64,000 bases of DNA from Xanthoparmelia taractica (Eukaryota > Ascomycota > Lecanoromycetes > Lecanorales > Parmeliaceae). Both the position numbers and the translations under genes were made by a program. The DNA lies in assembly GCA_033085395.1 (NCBI GenBank), contig MU853191.1:124001-188000 (forward strand), written 5' to 3'. Position 1 is the stretch's first letter; the number at the start of each line of letters is the position of its first letter. The notes under the pieces were generated by a model. That model was not told the DNA's origin. It did not search any database and saw only the letters and a list, made by a program, of their open reading frames with translations. Shown here in pieces: positions 11,633 to 23,119 of the stretch.

Positions 11633-12747
11633 GACAGGGCAGATACAGTGGTATGGGATGGAAATGATGTTTATTGAACAGAGTGAGCTTCAAGCTCTTA
11701 GAGAGCGCTAGCGAAATATTGCGCTAGTCTGCTTTTGGATCGACATGGCATCGAGTCACGTGCCTTTACCGATTTTGTAACTTTCATCCTCTTCAGTAGT
11801 TAGAAATTTGCACGTCCTCGCTCTCTTGCTCTCTATATTTTGTATAGGGAGGAATTCATATACTGTTAGGATACTCATGGGGCCCTGTTATGGTCTACAA
11901 GTGCACGATAGCAATGAAAGACTACCCGAAGACACGGGCCCAAGCCCGGACAGGGCAACTGGGTCCAGATATCTTTATGATGAAAATATGTGCTGGTTGC
12001 CCTGGCCACGCTGCGTAATGGGGGCTTTAGAGGGCCCTCATTTCGGGTTGAGGTTTCTTTAGGGTAGGTTGGGCCCCCGATTTACTGAATCTGAACTCAT
12101 ATTAGCCCCCTAAAAAGACCCCCTTCTTATTGCGAAGCGTATTCAAACGTCGTATAATATTAGTTTAGTATATAGATGTTAAGGCGGTGGAGTTGAGAGT
12201 TGGGATAATGATTTTTTGATTTTGATTTTCGGTGTTCAAATAATATAAAGGAATGAGTTATTATCCAACACGGCTAGCGCCCATTCTATCAAGATATGTG
12301 GGAAAGTACTTTAGTCGGCACCAGCTGTATCACGTGATAGCCCTTCCAGGTCCGTCTCTGCACGTTCTCGTATCGTCCTCGAGCTTCTGCATGCGGTCGA
12401 CCTCTCCGATCCGCTTACCCCTGCTTGGAACTACACGGGTAAGCAATGCTACAGAGGCTACAACTACCGACTTGCTGGCGATGTGATACTATTTTTGAAA
12501 CTATGATTGACTGCTCAGCTTTGACAGCATGCATTGTAATTAGTTGGACTGATTTGTGACAGTCGAGCAAATTTGTGCGAGAAAATCAAGAAGCGCTTGT
12601 ACGAAAAGATTCGTCGTATACGCGTCACAGTCTGACAAGACGCAGGATGATGGGGGAAGGTCGAGATTCGAGCTCGATACTTCACAGAGACAGCCTTCCT
12701 GCAGAGCTTCGTCATCCCCCACCTATGTCTCAAAAGGGCTCAAGAGC
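11633..12747. other. gene-free stretch
   Basis: About 1.1 kb with no supported gene. The left end is the RPN8 promoter. Around 11880-12110 are several GGGCCC-type GC-rich words followed by AT-rich sequence with many stops. It could be decayed non-coding or repeat sequence; I see no element ends. Confidence 0.4.
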
Positions 12748-13896
12748 TCAAAGTACAAAGTCGATACCTCGATAGCGGCAGTGTTCCTGCAGAATGTCCT
12801 TGTCATTAGGATAAGAGCCAGCAATGTGCCTCAGACCTTGGTCTAGCGTCCATCCTGTCTGCCATTCCAGATCGAGCACTGGGAATAGCGCTCTAGCCTG
12901 ATCAATTGGGACGTCGCAGTACCTGTTCTCGCAGCCATAGTAGATATCAACAAACAGCTCCCTGTCTCGCGAGTCTGGCCGCAGCGGCGATCGAAGCCAG
13001 TGCTTGTGTCCTGCTGGAGTGGGGCGCAGTGGGCAGAGCCGGACGAGGAGAGTAAAGTAGCGATGATCTTCGTTGTTGACGGTCTCACAGAGAAACTTTA
13101 GGATATCATCAAGCTCGAATGCTGAATCTTCAGTTTTCAGGATGACTCGTCTTGCAAGCTTGGCCTCTGTGAATGGCCATAACCGCCCGATCCACCGGCC
13201 TAGGCAGAGTATTATAGCGACATCGATCATGCCTCCAGAGTGCAGTCGCAGCAGTAGCCCGTCCAAGCAAACCACCTTGTCAGCGCGCAGATAAACGTTT
13301 CTCAGACTATTGATCACCCCGGTGCGAAGCTCTTCGGTCTCAGCTTTCTCAGCTGCCGTCATATCGTCAAAGACCTCAGGCATAGCGAAGATATCCACCC
13401 AAAGCCATTCCGCCTCGCACTTATCGAAGAACTTCAAGAAATGCCGATGAATGATCCCTTTTTTCCGCAGCTCTGGATGGATCGGGCCACAATCCGTCGG
13501 AGTGCTCCACCCGCATGTTTCACCCCACGCGTGCGACATGACTGCATAATTGTCCTTTCTGACCTGGAACTTGCCTAGTCGGTTGACACATAGAGCTGAC
13601 TGCTGCCTGACGGACTGTTGTATAAGCGGTAGAGGTGCCTTCACAAATGTGAACATCCAGTCCGTGATCGGACTAGGCATATTGACATCTGGTCCGCATG
13701 GGTCATTATTCCCAGGTTTTCTGGGTCTTGGAGAGAGCTGATCAAGTAGACCGGCGACTTCTGGGACCGTCCAGCTGCGGAGTTCGTCCGCCGAAACACG
13801 ATTGGCACGATGGGTGATGTTTTCTTCCCGACTTTGGATTAGCTCCGAAATAGCGTTAGCGGTTGTGCTGGGCTGGGCCATTGAGCATCTCAACAT
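12748..13896 (-). CDS. HET-like (heterokaryon incompatibility-type) protein
   Basis: Single exon of 382 residues; an alternative start is the ATG at 13881 (MAQPS). It has HET-domain landmarks: NYAVMSHAWGE (the usual Y.ALSYxWG), then EWLWVDIFAMPE (usual LWIDxxCI), then VYLRADKVVCLDGLLLRL. HET domains trigger cell death or incompatibility after non-self recognition in filamentous fungi. It is clearly paralogous to the divergent neighbour at 14270: both share the DLR/ELR-W-E N-terminal motif, a VDVAI/IDVAI...W...R.W...E.KLA.R.IL block and an ARALFPVL/ARAFFPVL block. Unlike the neighbour it stops soon after this region and has no ankyrin repeats. HET assignment is from motifs; the activity is unknown. 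Confidence 0.75.
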   Translation of the reverse strand: MLRCSMAQPSTTANAISELIQSREENITHRANRVSADELRSWTVPEVAGLLDQLSPRPRKPGNNDPCGPDVNMPSPITDWMFTFVKAPLPLIQQSVRQQSALCVNRLGKFQVRKDNYAVMSHAWGETCGWSTPTDCGPIHPELRKKGIIHRHFLKFFDKCEAEWLWVDIFAMPEVFDDMTAAEKAETEELRTGVINSLRNVYLRADKVVCLDGLLLRLHSGGMIDVAIILCLGRWIGRLWPFTEAKLARRVILKTEDSAFELDDILKFLCETVNNEDHRYFTLLVRLCPLRPTPAGHKHWLRSPLRPDSRDRELFVDIYYGCENRYCDVPIDQARALFPVLDLEWQTGWTLDQGLRHIAGSYPNDKDILQEHCRYRGIDFVL

Positions 13897-14269
13897 GCAT
13901 TATACTATCTAATAATCTGGGACGTCGAATAGAGGTCTGTACAAGTTTGGGCTTGCACGATACTTGTGAGAGTAACGCGTCGTGTTACGATAAGCCTGTG
14001 CTCCATATTAAAATTTAGCCCCCATATTGGTGCGAAGCTAAGATTCCCGACCTTCTCCAGGCAATTGCCTTGCCAGCTACCTAATCTTGTACGTCTAATA
14101 GTCCTTCTCCAGGAGCCCGTCTGGAGAACAATTAATCCAATCCTTCCAAATATCTCATTCCTGGACCTCTTATTTCCAGACTCCCTCCCTTCATCTTACA
14201 TCTATGCTCGGTGGACAGGAAATAGGACAATAGGAAGTCTTGCTTTTTCACATTAGCGGCACTTTCACT
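13897..14269. promoter_or_regulatory. bidirectional promoter of the HET-like pair
   Basis: Only about 370 bases separate the start codons of the two divergent HET-like genes, so they probably share regulatory sequence. No defined motif is recognised. Confidence 0.5.
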
Positions 14270-16973
14270 ATGCCGCCTTCAACCGGGTGGCCCATGTATG
14301 AGCTATTGACCCGCCATGGTGTCGATCATGAATTGGCCAGGTCTAACTCTATGAATGATCTGCGATACTGGGAGCTTGACGAGATAGCTGCTATTCTGAA
14401 GAGAGTGCAAAGACCGTCACGGGACTATAGCTACTTTCGCGACATTTCTATCGCTAAATCCGGCAAAGATGCTGGTTCTAGGAAGTGGTGGCAAAATCCT
14501 GCGCAGCATGAGCCGTCCAAACGGGTCTCTCCTCCCCGTGCCATAATGAAGCAATCTGCGCAAGAAGAGACCGTCTTGTGTATCAACGTGGATGGCCAGT
14601 GGTCTCTACGGACTTCTGGATACGTAGCTCTCTCACATGTCTGGATCGAAGGTCTTCAACGGGACAAGGTCCACCAAGGCTTGAGTAAGCAAAAGGTAGA
14701 CTCGATATTTGCCCTCCTACAGAGCCGAGCAATTGATGCTGCGTGGATCTGGACAGACGCGTTGGCGATCCCGTCTGGTGGAGATCCAGAAACAAGTGCT
14801 CTGGAAGACGACATGCTGATAATCGACATCATCAATGCTATGCCTCAAATATACTCTCGTGCGGACGCTGTTCTTATTATCGACGCTTTAGTGCTACAGC
14901 TGCACCCTCAGAGTCACATTGACGTAGCAATTGCGATAGCTTGTGGCAACTGGGCAACGCGTGTTTGGACTTACCAAGAGAGCAAGCTAGCGAATCGAGC
15001 TTTGATACTAACCGCCACTGGCTATTTCGAGTATAGGTCTGTGGTTGACGCCCTTGACGCTCTCCAAGCTAGACGACCTGCGATATCATTCGTTATGGTT
15101 ACGACTCGCTTGCATGAGGAAAAACGAAGCAACGGGTATCTCTATTCCCGACATCATCATGGCTTGTGGTGTGCGAAGGTCCGGCCAGGATGTCGACTAT
15201 GCTAGAGCCTTCTTCCCTGTCCTGGGTCTGAAATGGGAGGTTGGTATGACGCGAGAAGAAGGAATGCAGAAGATCTACACGAGTTATACGCTCCATGCTA
15301 GCAGAGTTGCTTGTTTCTATGGCGCGCCACGACTGAGCATCATGCCTGCCTGGGCACCTTCGTCATTCAACAACTTGGAAGGTATTGTGACCGAGCCAAT
15401 GGAATGGGAGAACCGAGGCATCCGTGGCGAATGGTATGCGGTCAAGGTGGGACACGTCAAGAAGACTTTTGTCAATGGAGGCAGATTCGTCTTCGAACTG
15501 GTCATCGATTGCTCAGGGGACTCTTTTATGCAATGTGCCCTTGCTCCTAACGAGACCTTGGAGGTGCGCCAGGCAGTTTCAACTGCTGTCGAGCGTGGTG
15601 ATTGCTATGTGCTCTCAGCGCAACCTTCGTCGGATCCAAGGAATGTAGAATATGCAAGAACAGGTCTCTTGGTCGAGCGGGCGATAGTCAACGAGGACGA
15701 TGGGTTCGAAGCAGCGGTCTTTTGTGCAGTAGTAATCCCGTTTAGTCAGCATGAGGATCAAAAGATGTCAATCCTTCTCCGTCATTGGAGTCCAACAGTA
15801 CTTGGCGGCTTGCAAAATCGAGTCATTTATTCTAGGCATACTCAGGAGAGCAACAGCCAATCAACAACGCTCGCGCGACGAGAAGGCGAGAGTGAGCTTC
15901 ATGCAGCTGTTCGCACGCGTGACCTTGCCAAAGTGATGGAGCTCACTGAAAACGGTGAAGACATTGAGACCTTCGATACCAACGGATGGACTCCGCTTCA
16001 CATTGCTACTGCCCAAAACAACTCCGATATACTAAGGTATTTGCTTTGCCAATTTCCACAAAACATAGAAGTACGTGGCAAACAGAAGAGTCGAGATACG
16101 CCGTTGTCCTACGCTGCGCGCAACGGCCAAGCCGATGCTATCGAAACTCTTTTGGAGTTCGGCGCCGATGTTCATGCTCGCAATGATAACGACTACACGT
16201 CTATCATGGAGGCCGCGTATGAGCACCATGCAGAGGCCGTCAGCAAACTTCTCAGAGGCGGCGCCAACCCAAATGACACGGCTACATCTGGTGGATCAGC
16301 GTTACTGCTCGCTAGTGAAGCCGGAGAATGGCGTCTCCCAACTCTGCGAGCGCTCATTGAAGGGGGTGCGAACGTCAAGCCTCAAGATCCCTACCGCTTC
16401 ACGCCTATCCACTATATAGCAAAGTTTGGCAGGGAAGACGAAATGGCCTATCTCATTGAGCAAGGATGCGAAGCCGACAGCCGACAGCATGACGGCTCCA
16501 CGCCCCTAGTCATTGCTATACAGCAGAGCAAGAGGGAGTGCGTGAGGCTGCTCCTGGATGCAGGCGCTGACCGTAACCGGATGATCGCTCAAGGTTTCCA
16601 GCCTGTACACTTTGCAGCGAAGTGTCCTAATTGGCAGATTATGCAGATGCTGCTGGAAAAGGGCGATGTTCATATCAATGCCCAGACTCACGAGAAAAAG
16701 AAGACGGCGCTGCATCTCGCTTATGAAGCTAAGAATACCACAGTTGTGAAAATACTAGTGAAGGCGGGCGCGGATCCGTTTATCACGGATGCGGATGGAC
16801 GGACGGCGAATGGGTTGGTGGACAGTTCACCCACATGCGAAAGTCAAAAACGTGAGACTCGCAGTCCACCGCTGCCACCGCGGCCTACAGTGAGAGGATC
16901 GGCGCCGCCTCTACCGCCTCGACAGCCTAGCAACGATACGCCTCCACCGCTGCCTCCTCGCCAGCTAAGTTGA
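14270..16973 (+). CDS. HET-like domain + ankyrin repeats + PxxPxR tail, frameshifted
   Basis: The coding region runs in one frame from the ATG at 14270 (MPPSTGWPMYELL) to about 15067, then in the next frame to the stop at 16971-16973. Dropping one base near 15068 joins the two frames and restores similarity to the neighbour (RYHSLWLRL versus RYFTLLVRL; YARAFFPVL). No intron of suitable length fits. Order: N-terminal motif LARSNSMNDLRYWELDEIAA, HET-like block (GYVALSHVW, AAWIWTDALAIP), a spacer, then about seven ankyrin repeats from about 15890 to 16800 (for example NGWTPLHIATAQNNSDILRY and DGSTPLVIAIQQSKRECVRL). It ends in three PPLPPR motifs. Ankyrin arrays are common recognition modules on fungal immune-type proteins. 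The gene is either recently broken, holds a sequence error, or uses an unrecognised intron. Confidence 0.75.
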
Positions 16974-18358
16974 GTCAAGCAACGAGGATGAAGCGCTCAC
17001 ATATTGTGCTCCATAGTCGCTACTTCCATAGGGGAATGCCTAGGAGCGCCTTGATCAGATTTTTGGTGTGCAAAGACCATTCGCAGTCTTGCCAAAGGGG
17101 TGTGGTGGTAAGACTGCCGCTGCCCCAATACTCGTGATTTCTATGGCAAAGTTCAGTTGGTGCAATGTTGCAGTAGGTGCAACGCTATATAGATAGGAAC
17201 CGGTGAGGGAGGATCGTTGGGACAAAGAGATGATCTCTTTATCCTATCGTCTGTCGCCTTGGGCGTGAAATTATTTCATAGGCCTAGAACGACGAGCTCA
17301 TTTTTCCTGGGACTTGAAAAGTGACCTGCGGCGAGTGGCTCTGCGTTCTTGTCTGAGGATATCCGATGCCTTGGGAACGTCACGCAAAAATCAACCTTCT
17401 CGAATTGGTCGCAAGCTTGCTCAGAGGACAATCTACTGACGATCCAGAGACTCGCATTGCACCATACGAACAAGTTCCTGGCGAGTCCTAGAGAGAAGGC
17501 CCATGCACGTCGGATTCGCTGGCTTCTCTGTCAGATTCGATAATGAAAGACTCTACCAAATGCTGCAATAGGGATAGGCATGCGTCCGATATATACAGGC
17601 GCCACTTAATGAGCGTATGAAGACTGCACAGCAGCTTGCATGGCTTTGTACAACCTTCGGAGTGCTCAAGTATGGTCAGGTCGCATACTCCGAAGTGGTA
17701 TGCGGAACCATTAGATTTGGTGTTTTACATCCGTCCATTAGAGCTGGAGGAGATTTGAGGCGTATTGGCTTCCACTCTTTATTGATGGTATTGTGGCTCG
17801 AGGTTTCCCCATTTCACCTCAACAAAGTGAAGGGGTTTTCGAGTCTCGTTGTTCCCAAGGGGATTTCATATTAGTCCGCCTCTATGCAAGGGCACTTATT
17901 CTGACGCTCATTCAGAGTCTCGCTTTCCGCCAGGGAACCATCCTGCCACCAGGAGGAAAAATCTGGGTCAAGTCTCATCTAGGAAAACCCGCTTTGACTA
18001 AAAGATACTTTGTTGGATGTTGCAGGTTCGTCGACGTACCTTAAGTGCATTCTGTCAAAGGTGAAGAAGGAGGCTCCTGATCTAGCGCTCTTAGGTGGAT
18101 GCCTTTTTCCGGTGCTTTCTTGGTAGTAACATCTGATTTCATCATTAATTATGCGATCGCATCAGTTCTGGCTCTGGTATCATTCCGTGTTCGCATGTAG
18201 GCGGAATTTGTTTCACGCCTTTGTTTGCAATCGCGTCTCACAGCTCAAATTTTCCGCCGATGCGCAAATAAAGGCACAGCTACTTATTAAATAGATCCGC
18301 AATTGCCTAGAATGGATGGTTCTATACCGTGGACTGTTTTTGGGGTTCACTCTTCAAG
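16974..18358. other. gene-free stretch
   Basis: About 1.4 kb with only short unsupported open frames. Holds the 3' end of the HET/ankyrin gene and the promoter of the secreted-protein gene. No repeat or RNA gene recognised. Confidence 0.45.
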
Positions 18359-19057
18359 ATGACAGGCCTCCATTTCCTACCGGTGCTAGTATGGACCTGG
18401 CTGTTTGCTCACACTATGGCAGCGCCGCCTTACAGAATGCCATCATCTCTAACTTTGACAACGCCCATTGACATGGATCTAACAACATCTTCTCCCGCCC
18501 TGCACCACATCAACACCACACATACACCTGTTGGCACACGGTAAGTCTCGCCCAAACAGACATCATAAGATCCAACACCGTTGACACCAACAAGGTTCCC
18601 ACCCCGCCAGGACCTCCCCGAAGTCTTCTCCTATGAGGTCCCGTTCTCTCGCCCGCCCATGACTCTCACATTCCAAGACTTGACCGGCCGACCCGACAGC
18701 GACCAAGCAGAAAGCGATCAGGTTTTCCAGATGGCCACCCGCGACGCCCTCAGCCCCCAGCATCATCCCGACGATCAGTTGCGGTTATGGAACGCTTACC
18801 ACTTCAATTACGGATCGCAGTCGCTCATGTTGATACCGAAGAGACCGAGCCAGGCGCCGACGGAGAGACTCACGTATGGGATGTGGTCGACGGCGTTGAC
18901 GGGGTTGAGTAATTTTAGACTTGAGTATCCGGGGTTGTTTTTTACATATCAGATTTATATGTTTCCGGACCAAGAGACGTTAGGGGAGCCGCGAGGGGGT
19001 GTGTGTATTGGGTGGGGCACCTTTTGGGTTATTACTAGGAATGAGGCGGGATCGTAG
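18359..19057 (+). CDS. small secreted protein of unknown function
   Basis: Two exons, 18359-18540 and 18595-19057, with a 54-nt phase-2 intron (GTAAGT...AACAAG), give 214 residues. The start at MTGLHFLPVLVWTWLFAHTM opens a signal peptide with likely cleavage near AAP. The mature protein is rich in Ser/Thr/Pro at the start. It later carries the pattern LRLWNAYHFNYGSQSLMLIP and ends PRGGVCIGWGTFWV plus a short polar tail. It has a single cysteine in the mature part, so it is not a Cys-knot effector. I do not recognise the family; secreted status is the only functional statement I can support. Confidence 0.65.
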
Positions 19058-19916
19058 GGAGTGGGTGAGGATTACTCCCTGGCTGTTGCTTAACGCAGGT
19101 CATTGCGTGGAGGTAGTTGGGCCTAGGATCCTCGGAGCTCTTGCTTTGGCTTGACTGTTTTCTCGGTTCCCCCTCTATCCAGATGGAGATCTCATGGAAG
19201 CAATACATTATTTCACGATTGTGAGCGTTTCTCCTCTTTAAGGACGTTGTATATCGTCATAAGATCAGTATCGATGAGGAGGATTATGAGCTAAGAAGCT
19301 AGTCTGGCCTTAACGGCATGCTATGCGTATGGGAAAGAGAAACTCCAGAATGCTCCGTGGACACAATGAACGTCGTGATCACTCATAGTTGGCAACAGCT
19401 GCATGCGGTGATACAATCTGCCTATATTCGACGGTTGAAAGGTATTCTGGGGATTATTGGGGTGCAAGGCTTCGGAAAGCAAGGGCTCAGATGGTAAAAG
19501 TCTAGAAATTTTTAGTACAAACGCGCGCTTCAGTCAATGTTGGCAGGTTTATTCAAACGCCAGACGCCGGTTGCTTTGGGATTAGAATATTAATGAGACG
19601 ACAAATAAAGAAACCTTTCTGCTTTGAATTGGTGATTGGTGAATAAAGTAGCAAGCTCAACTAATCGCGCCACGCACTAATCTCGTACCTCGCTTAAAAA
19701 TAGGTGGCAGTAGGACAGAAATCCTAGGGCCGGGGCTACGGAGATACCGGCATAGTTTCCTTGCAGAAGGCTTGGCAACGGGCATCGGCGTGTCTGTTTA
19801 CTTTTCCGATGCACACAATAAATACACACACATTAAATGCACCGAACAAGTCCGCAGTACCATCTTCCGAGTCTATTGTAGTGCATATTTGCACTATAGT
19901 TACGCTCTACGCTACT
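19058..19916. other. gene-free stretch
   Basis: About 0.86 kb between tandem genes. No supported open frame, repeat or RNA gene; it probably contains the promoter of the following nuclear-type protein. Confidence 0.45.
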
Positions 19917-22286
19917 ATGGTCCAAACAAATTTGTCGGGAACGGTAGGTCCAAGCCCCACTCCTCCCACGCTTTCACCGTGCATTTTTACTGCAGCCGCC
20001 CGCCTACGTGCATGAGACACTGATGTACTTTTTCAGACAGTAGATGATACTCAGCAGACAGGAGGCCTAGCGGAGGAAAACTCTATACCATCGAGCACAC
20101 AAGCTTTGAACTCCTGGACTAACCCTCGAAAGCGACCCCGCAGCTATGACCCTGCAGCCCAGCTGGAGACTACGATTGACGAGGACCTCCTACGACGGAC
20201 TGATAAGACCAGTGACTTACAGTCATTAAAGCGGATGCGTATAGAAGAATGGCCTCTTAAACATTCGGACCATGCAGCTGAGGCTAATAGTGTCCCCCGG
20301 CGAGCGAATAGGAAATCTTTATCGCCACGACAGAAACGGAATAGTAGTTCAAGCACGCGGCCCTCAAGGTTTATAGAAGGGAGTATGAATGACAAGGTCA
20401 GCCAGCGGCCTCCGAGTCTCTACATACGTGAAGAGGATGCCATGGAACAGTATACGAGTGCGATCATGGAAGATGTGGATATGGTCTATGATGCGGGGAT
20501 TGAATCAAACAAGCCTTCAGGCATGTTCCGGTTCGGGAAAGCCATTGCCAGTGCTTTCACTTCTGTCAATGTCTGGCACGGTCTCAACGGCATTTGGAAG
20601 GAGAGAGAAAAGGAGAATCAAGCGAAGCCAGAGAAAGACGACTTGAAGGCTAGGGCAGAGCTTAAGTATGCCGAGTTGAAGAGAAGCGGCTACAAGGGAA
20701 CTCAGAATACTCCAGCCCGTCCTGCGAGCCAGGAGGTCCCCGCAATCAGATACGAGGATACCGATGATTCTCGACGGAGTTCGTTCCGTGACTCTGGTGT
20801 AGATGTTGACGAATATCGGTCTTCAACCGATCGAAAAGACAATGATCAATTCATTCCTTCGGCAGAGAACCTCATGCCTCCTCCATCCCTGACAGCAGGT
20901 CGTCGTTCTGCAAGTCCTTTCTCTGATGCTAGTTCAGGACGCCGGTCGTCTATCCATTTCCACAAGGCCTCGTTGGAGGGTCTGAAGAGAGTCAAGTCTC
21001 AAATCCACCTGCCATCCATCAAGAGACACGCTGAGGATGCGCAACATGTGCCATCAACCGAGACGGATGATGCGGCAGCGCCAGGGCTGCGCAGAGAAGC
21101 CTCAAGGAAGGATATCGCAAAACACTACAAACTCACTCAGAAAGTGAGTGACCTCGAAAACAAGCTTGAGGCTGCGCGGCGAGAATTGGAGCTGTCGATT
21201 CAAGAAGCCCCACCCGTTCCAGATCTTCCTGCGCGCATTGGACGAAAACGATTTGTGCCAGGAGCTCTTGCTTCTCTTCCTTCAGAACGACTGCTAACGC
21301 CACAAACAAGAAATGATGGTACCATGAATGGGAGTAAGGTTCAAGATGCTACCGCTGTCGATGCCTACAATACCAACACAAACACAGATGACAAAGGCCA
21401 CAAAACAGGGAAGCATAACCCTAAAGCCCATGATGAGCATGCAGAGGCCGCCAAACAGGTGGTGTGGAACAAGAGAGCTAGTGACATCGCGACACGCAAC
21501 GCAGCAGCACGTCAATCCAAGACCTTGAAGGCCGACAGCGATATCGAGGATAATCTGGACGCCGAAGCAGCGAAAGGTTCGGTAACGAAGAGAAAAAGCG
21601 AAAACTTCAGGAAAAGCCAAGAAATCAAGATCTCCGGCAGCCACAATTCTTCTGCGGTACACAAACGCTCACCCAAGGTCTATGGAAAGACCTCTCATAA
21701 CTCGCCGATATTAAACAAGAAGGAAGTGCCACCTGTCCCGGTGAAGCCTACAGTGTTTGATCCAACAAAGGTCGATCAAGCCGAAGTCATGGCCATGCGT
21801 GCTATTCCTGATAGTCATGTCCCATTCGGGAAAGCCTGGGATGATTTGAAGAACCTTCGAAAGATGTATCCTGATGCGGCGAAAGTGGAGCTGGAGGCAT
21901 ATATGAGCAGCCAGTCTGCGCAGAAGAAAGTCACAGATTATACTTCGGTATCTCATGGAGATCGTCCATCGTCACCATTCCTTGGCCGTCCTGGCTCCAC
22001 GTCACCTATGAAAACCCGAGCTCGAGCCACAAAACGTGGTATCTCTCCTCCACCGCCGAGTTTATCTTCTGCGAAGAAATTCCACAGAGACCTTGACGCA
22101 GAGAAATCACCCACTCCTGCCAACAAAGAATCACCTCTGGCGAATGAAGAAGAGCTTCCTGTGGCAGCGAAGGCGCTCTTGAAGAATTCTGAGAAACGCC
22201 CAGGATTAGCTACGCGAGCGAGCCTAGATAAGCCTTTGCCTGATATCAAGCCAGACGAGTTCGAATGGGACGATGATGTCTTTTGA
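19917..22286 (+). CDS. fungal nuclear-type low-complexity protein
   Basis: Two exons: a 27-nt first exon (MVQTNLSGT, 19917-19943) and 20037-22286, joined by a 93-nt phase-0 intron; 758 residues. The long frame has no in-frame ATG near its beginning, which is why the small upstream exon is needed. The protein is hydrophilic and Ser/Lys/Arg-rich. It has basic clusters that look like nuclear localisation signals (NPRKRPRSYDP; SLKRMRIEEW), a short predicted coiled coil (LTQKVSDLENKLEAARREL) and an acidic C-terminus (KPDEFEWDDDVF). A conserved-looking block is SGMFRFGKAIASAFTSVNVW. Similar fungal proteins are often labelled nuclear RNA-binding, but I see no RNA-binding fold, so I leave function open. 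Confidence 0.8.
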
Positions 22287-22464
22287 GATATCATCTACCG
22301 AAATCATGTGCGAACACAAACGCAAAGCAGTGATCTGAATCAAAAAGAGTCCGTATAGACTCATGCATAGGTTCCCCAAAGGACGAGAAATCTTTGAAAT
22401 TTTGAATACCGACACTACTTGGTCGCCATGACCCACAGAGATTGACGGCCTGCTGGAATCTCCT

Positions 22465-22534
22465 GCCTCAGTCTCCCTGTTTTCTTTTCTTGCCATCCAG
22501 ACTGGATACGATGGATACAATGGAAATTTTTGAC
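22465..22534. repeat. direct repeat, copy A
   Basis: About 70 bases centred on TTGCCATCCAGACTGGATA. A second copy lies 150 bases downstream at 22615-22688, with a few substitutions and a longer T run. It looks like a local duplication. Confidence 0.75.
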
Positions 22535-22614
22535 CAAGTCGAAGCTAAGCTCAAACCAGCTATGCTTTCCAAATGCTGTTTATGACCACCGAGGATAGCG
22601 GATAGGAATACCCT

Positions 22615-22688
22615 ACCTCACTTTCCCTATTTTTTTTTTCTTGCCATCCAGACTGGATAACGATGGATATGATGGATCTTTTCTTGAC
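22615..22688. repeat. direct repeat, copy B
   Basis: Second copy of the element at 22465-22534. Shared core TTGCCATCCAGACTGGATA followed by CGATGGATA; differences are mostly in the T-tract length and single substitutions. Confidence 0.75.
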
Positions 22689-22776
22689 GACACGATACGA
22701 AACGAAGGCCTAAATCGGCTTTACTTTACTTGGCTATTGGCATTGAATAATCAATCTTGCGGCTCATGCCCTTGAA

Positions 22777-22916
22777 AAATCGAACATAAAGAAGCCATCG
22801 GTTGGGAAGTATACGTACAAATCGAACATAAAAGCCATCGGTCGAGGAAGTACAAATCGTACATAAAAACGCCACCGGTCGGGAAGTGCACGTACAAATT
22901 GGACATGAGAACATCC
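22777..22916. repeat. tandem minisatellite, 3.5 units of 35-42 bp
   Basis: Units begin AAATCG(A/T)ACATAAA and end GGAAGT..ACGTAC: 22777-22818, 22819-22853 (a 7-base shorter variant), 22854-22895, and a partial unit 22896-22916. The array lies just downstream of the HTH-HD fusion gene. Confidence 0.8.
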
Positions 22917-23119
22917 CCCCAGACTTTCCCCTTTTTCTTGATGAAGATAGTTGTACATGAAAGATCGGTGTACATAAAGAACATAATCTCGCATTGTGTG
23001 TCTTGTCTGTTTTATATTGAGTGAGTGGCCTTTGAAGCCGGATGTCAAGGTTGGATGATATGGATGGATTTATGTACGTACATATCCATGGTACAATAAA
23101 GGGGCCTCCAATACCCTTT

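Larger units (their letters stand above)
22287..23119. other. intergenic with short repeats
   Basis: About 0.83 kb between convergent genes. It holds a 70-bp direct duplication and a 35-42 bp tandem array (listed separately). Open frames on the minus strand here are produced by the array. No gene is supported. Confidence 0.6.
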
